Assembly: GCA_042408875.1 (NCBI GenBank)
Contig: JBHOQS010000011.1
Span: 1-64,000, forward strand
DNA from: JBHOQS01 sp042408875
Lineage (GTDB): Bacteria > Chloroflexota > UBA11872 > JBHOQS01
Direction of reading: 5' to 3'
DNA length: 64,000 nt
Shown: in pieces, positions 60,904 through 64,000 of the stretch
Layout: each line of letters begins with the position of its first letter
How positions within the stretch are numbered: the stretch's first letter is position 1
Translations under genes and position numbers: made by a program
Notes under the pieces: generated by a model
What the model was told of the DNA's origin: nothing
The model's database searches: none
What the model saw: the letters and a program-made list of their open reading frames with translations, nothing else

Positions 60904-61987
60904 GGGTTCCCCGGACCGGCAATTCGGCAGGAGCGGGCCGTGCCGCCGCGCTGCGAGCGCGCAGGGCCAGCCCGACCACCAAGCCGGTGGAGACCAGCAC
61001 CAGCGCCGTCAGCCCCGCGAGCTTCTGGGCGCCCTGGAGCGTCAGCGCCAGCAGGCCGAAGCCAAGGCAGAGGCCGTAGAGCAGCAGCACGGTCTTGCGC
61101 ACCGACATGCCGACGGCCAGCAGGCGGTGGGGGAGATGGGCGTTGTCGCCGCCGCGGGCCGGGTTGCGCCCTCGCAGGGTGCGGTAGAGGATCACCCAGG
61201 CCGTGTCGAGGATAGGCACCCCCAGCACCATGAGGGCGGTAGCGATCTTGGCCCCGCCGATGATCGACAGCACAGCTAGCGTATAGCCCAGGAACACCGA
61301 GCCACAGGTGCCCATGAAGAGCCTGGCGCGGTAGAAATTGTGCGGCAGAAAGCCGACACACACCCCAGCGAGGATGAGCGGCAGCACCGCCACGCTGTGC
61401 TGCCCTAGCCGCATGCTCAGCGCGAAGAGCACCAGCGCCGCGATCGCCGACACCCCAGCTGCCAGGCCGTCCATCGTGTCGATCCAGTTCAGCGTGTTGA
61501 CCATCCCGGCCACCCAGAAGATAGTGAACGGGACGGCCACCCACACCGGCAGCGGGATCGTCCCCGGAAACGGCCGTGGCCCGAAGGGATTGGCCACGCT
61601 GTCGATCATGGCCCCGCAGAGGACGGCGGTTACGCCCAGCCCGAGGTGCCATAGCAACTGCGGTGCCGGTCCCAGACGTCGCGCATCGTCTACCAGCGCG
61701 AGTGGCACGGTAACGAGGATGCCGAGGGCCAGGCCGCCGAGCTTGGCTGCATGCCCGCCTGGCACCTCACCGGTGAGCAGCCAGGCCAGCCCGACCGTGG
61801 CCAGGAACGCCATGGCCATGCCGTAGCCGCCAGTGCGCGGGACGGGATGGGTCTGCACCTCACCAGGGCGCGGGCGGTCGATCATCCCAGCGCGCGCCCC
61901 CAGCCGCCCGGTGAGCGGCGCCAACAGGAAGCCCAGCGCCGCAGCCAAGACGAACCAGAGTGGCAGGCTGGCTGGCAGATCGAGCAT
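60890..61987 (-). CDS. polyprenyl-phosphate sugar-1-phosphate transferase (MraY/WecA family)
   Basis: A 365-residue, ten-helix membrane enzyme. It has GMIDRPRPGEVQTHPVPRTG, the DD motif LALVDDARRLGP, the catalytic NTLNWIDTMDGLAAGVSAI and the C-terminal His loop GGDNAHLPHRLLAVG. WecA-type enzymes load a sugar phosphate on undecaprenyl phosphate to start a glycan. The usual MGDxGS motif reads MGTCGS here, so an Asp that is nearly invariant in the family is replaced by Thr. Position in the operon is between the SDR and ATP-grasp genes. Confidence 0.9.
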   Translation of the reverse strand: MLDLPASLPLWFVLAAALGFLLAPLTGRLGARAGMIDRPRPGEVQTHPVPRTGGYGMAMAFLATVGLAWLLTGEVPGGHAAKLGGLALGILVTVPLALVDDARRLGPAPQLLWHLGLGVTAVLCGAMIDSVANPFGPRPFPGTIPLPVWVAVPFTIFWVAGMVNTLNWIDTMDGLAAGVSAIAALVLFALSMRLGQHSVAVLPLILAGVCVGFLPHNFYRARLFMGTCGSVFLGYTLAVLSIIGGAKIATALMVLGVPILDTAWVILYRTLRGRNPARGGDNAHLPHRLLAVGMSVRKTVLLLYGLCLGFGLLALTLQGAQKLAGLTALVLVSTGLVVGLALRARSAAARPAPAELPVRGTHDVA

Positions 61988-62003
61988 GGCGGGTCACCTG
62001 CTC

Positions 62004-63176
62004 TCACACCGAAGAAGCAGTACACGCCTGCGCGAGAGCGTGGTTCGCCAGCGTCACCAATGTGGCGACCTGCGACCGCAGCGCGGCGGCTGCACCTTCG
62101 CAGGCAAGCGTCTCCAGCGCCTCAAGCTCCATGGCCCAGCGTGTCCACGGCAGGCCCGCGCCCGCACAGGCCAGTCGCTGCACCCACGGCTGCGCGAGCT
62201 CCGGCACGTCTATAAGGGCTGGCGTTTCGAAGGGGTAGCGCAGCTCTTCAAACGGCTTTTCGCCGGGCCGCGGCCCAGTGATACGCTGCGGTGGCTCGCC
62301 CGCATGGCCGGCGAGCCGCCACAGCCGCCGCCCGATCTCGACCACAGGCAACGGCTCACCCAGGTCCGGAGTAACAAGCCCGTGGAGTTGCGGAGAGCTC
62401 GCCGCTAGCAGCAGAAGCGTGACCGCTTCGTCCATGGTCATCCAATAGCGCGTCATCTGCGGATCGGTAATCGTCAGCGGGTCTCCCGCAGCGATCTGTC
62501 GGGCGAACGTCTGCAGCACGCTCCCCTGTGTGCCCAGCACGTTCACAAAGCGGACCACCGCGATGCGCAGCGTTGACTCGCTCTCCAGGGCCAGCAGCGC
62601 TGCCTCAGCCAGCCGCTTGGTCATGCCGTAGGTGCTGGGCGGATTCACCGCCTTATCGGTTGATGGGAACACCAGCGCGCTAGCGCCGAGCTCGGCGGCC
62701 AGACGGGCCAGCTGCGCTGTGGCGAGCACGTTCACTGTGACTGCCTCATCCGGCTCCAGCTCAGCCAGCGGCACATGCTTGCGCGCCGCCAGATGCAGGA
62801 TCACCTCCGGTCTGGCCTGTCGCAGCACGCGCCCGAGCTTGCCCACCGCGCGCAGGTCTGCCAGTACATAGTGCACTGCCGCGCGCCGGCCCGGCAGACG
62901 ATCGAGGCGCTGCTGGAGATCGAACAGCGAGTCCTCGTGATGGTCGAGCAGCGTGAGCTCGAGTGCCGGGAGCGTGCACAGGCGCGCCGCCAGTGCCGTG
63001 CCGATCGAGCCGGCCGCGCCAGTGATCAGCACGCGCCGCCCGGCGAGGTGATCCTCGAGCAGCGCGGCCAGGCCCGGTACAGCTCGCAGCGGCCGCCCCA
63101 ACAACGCTGCCAGGCCGTCCGGGCCGAGCCTGTCCAGATCCAGGCCTGCCGGGGTCAAGGCGTCGCGCAGGCTCAT
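62004..63176 (-). CDS. polysaccharide biosynthesis SDR epimerase/dehydratase (CapD/FlaA1-like)
   Basis: A 390-residue extended SDR enzyme. The NAD(P) motif is VLITGAAGSIGTALAARL, then VILHLAARKHVPLAELEPDE, STDKAVNPPSTYGMTKRLAE with catalytic Tyr and Lys, and VRFVNVLGTQGSVLQTFARQ. ARKHVP, PSTDKAVNP and GSV are typical of UDP-GlcNAc 4,6-dehydratase/C5-epimerases such as FlaA1 and CapD; it lacks the N-terminal membrane domain. It starts in a four-base overlap with the TIM-barrel gene. Confidence 0.9.
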   Translation of the reverse strand: MSLRDALTPAGLDLDRLGPDGLAALLGRPLRAVPGLAALLEDHLAGRRVLITGAAGSIGTALAARLCTLPALELTLLDHHEDSLFDLQQRLDRLPGRRAAVHYVLADLRAVGKLGRVLRQARPEVILHLAARKHVPLAELEPDEAVTVNVLATAQLARLAAELGASALVFPSTDKAVNPPSTYGMTKRLAEAALLALESESTLRIAVVRFVNVLGTQGSVLQTFARQIAAGDPLTITDPQMTRYWMTMDEAVTLLLLAASSPQLHGLVTPDLGEPLPVVEIGRRLWRLAGHAGEPPQRITGPRPGEKPFEELRYPFETPALIDVPELAQPWVQRLACAGAGLPWTRWAMELEALETLACEGAAAALRSQVATLVTLANHALAQACTASSV

Positions 63177-64000
63177 GGTACCCCCACCGCAGAGCCGGAC
63201 AGTGCGCGGCGGATCGCCCGCGCGCCCGCGCGCATGTGCGGGCAGCGCGCCGGGTCCGGCTCTAGGATCTCGGGAACAATGCTCTGCACAATCTGTGCGA
63301 GCCGCCGCACGATCGGGTCCAAGTCGATATCACCGCGGTCATAGGGCAGCCCTTCGCCCATCAGGCCGGTGGCGTTCGACACATGGGCGTGCGCGAGCCA
63401 CGGCACGAGCAGTTCGAGGTAGCCGGCCAGGTCGAGCTGCTCGCCGGCGTCCTGGTAGTAGCGTACTGCCGCGGCCAGGCATGCGTCGCTCTCGCCGGCC
63501 GGCCAGGCCAGCATGTTCACATAAAGCTGGGCGTGCGAGGTATCCACGGTGCAGCGCAGGCCTGGCACCGCGCACAGCAGCGCGCACATATCGCGAGCTG
63601 TCACACCCAACGCACTAGCCATCACGCGGCGCTCGCGCTGCTGGGCCACCGGCGGAATATTCTCGATCGTCGGCACGAGTCCGGCATCCTGGCAGAGCTC
63701 CTGGTAGAACCGCAGCAGTGGCAGGCTGGCTTCCAGGGCGCGCTGGCGGGCCTCCTCGCCGAGGAGCGCCGGAGACTCGAGCGGAGCGACCGCATGGATG
63801 ACCGCGGCCGTAGCCCCCAACCGGCGGCCGGCCTGGACGAGCCTTCGCACCGTCTCGCGGTTCGCCGGAGTATCCTCCGCAATAGAGAAGAAGCGCCCAT
63901 CCAGCGAGCGTAGCGGCCCCTCGACGACGTAGTATAACCCCTCAGGTGGCCGCGCCACGGCGAAGGCTGCCTCCAGGCGCGCAAGCCAGTCCTCGCCGCC
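63173..64000 (-). CDS. sugar phosphate isomerase/epimerase, TIM barrel (5' end outside window)
   Basis: At least 275 residues, open to the window edge. It shows the xylose-isomerase-like pattern: AAVIHAVAPLES, LVPTIENIPP with the metal Glu, LRCTVDTSHAQLYVNMLAW with Asp and His, and AHAHVSNATG as the last barrel motif. A GTG at 63958 lies inside the protein and is probably not the start, since the upstream codons (WLARLEAAFA) also read as protein. It leads the four-gene minus-strand operon and may form or epimerise the sugar used by the SDR and transferase. Confidence 0.8.
   Translation of the reverse strand, partial: GGEDWLARLEAAFAVARPPEGLYYVVEGPLRSLDGRFFSIAEDTPANRETVRRLVQAGRRLGATAAVIHAVAPLESPALLGEEARQRALEASLPLLRFYQELCQDAGLVPTIENIPPVAQQRERRVMASALGVTARDMCALLCAVPGLRCTVDTSHAQLYVNMLAWPAGESDACLAAAVRYYQDAGEQLDLAGYLELLVPWLAHAHVSNATGLMGEGLPYDRGDIDLDPIVRRLAQIVQSIVPEILEPDPARCPHMRAGARAIRRALSGSAVGVP

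Noticed and set aside
1..64000. CRISPR arrays, rRNA genes, prophage blocks and known riboswitches
   Set aside because: No regularly spaced 24-40 bp repeats, rRNA sequence, phage structural genes or recognised riboswitch leader were seen; the recombinase at 536 stands without phage genes.

Overview
The window is high-GC bacterial chromosome with dense genes and short intergenic gaps. Several traits together suggest a thermophilic member of the Chloroflexota, most likely the Thermomicrobia lineage: an archaeal-type Mre11-Rad50-NurA-HerA operon, a K+-independent H+-pyrophosphatase, a flagellar export locus with FliW-CsrA control, many GTG/TTG starts, and sugar ABC transporters without an adjacent ATPase. 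This placement is inference from gene content; there is no rRNA in the window.

Layout. 1-6.1 kb: the start of a reverse sugar permease, a tyrosine recombinase, a MoxR ATPase, and a sugar ABC operon (binding lipoprotein plus two permeases) with a promoter/palindrome. 6.2-8.2 kb: a secreted hypothetical protein, four tRNAs and an HNH nuclease. 8.2-16.3 kb (minus): the break-resection operon mre11-rad50-nurA-X-herA, where X is an unassigned small protein. 16.3-21.8 kb: hisC, a chemoreceptor that overlaps it tail to tail, and a site-2 protease with CBS domains. 21.8-35.2 kb (minus): flagellar genes in the order fliQ, fliR, flhB, flhA, flhF, a small two-helix membrane protein, fliA, a secreted RskA-like protein, two flgF/flgG-type rod genes, flgM, flgN-like, flgK, flgL, fliW, csrA. 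fliP and flhG are not present here.

35.5-40.8 kb: an aldo/keto reductase, a tRNA-Leu and then a decaying block with a frameshifted cupin, truncated beta-propeller and binding-protein genes, a frameshifted IS982-type element, and a frameshifted zinc-finger/discoidin-like membrane gene. 40.9-51.5 kb: housekeeping genes (hppA, Gfo/Idh oxidoreductase, cupin, tpiA, secG, peptide-binding protein, birA, Lgt-like, rsmI, DUF4230). 51.8-59.2 kb: small regulators and enzymes (PadR with a candidate operator, DUF3048 lipoprotein, L-rhamnose isomerase, HEPN with a broken MNT partner, a 31-residue bL37-like ribosomal protein, HesB-like protein, NAD(P)HX repair enzyme, a 30-residue membrane microprotein). 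59.5-64 kb (minus): a four-gene probable cell-surface glycan operon (TIM-barrel isomerase, SDR sugar epimerase/dehydratase, polyprenyl-phosphate sugar-phosphate transferase, ATP-grasp ligase).

Two cross-cutting signals stand out. Short perfect or near-perfect tandem duplications (10-15 bp) recur next to start codons, in promoters and in decaying genes. Three -1 frame disruptions in the 37-40 kb block all fall at runs of four or five G.
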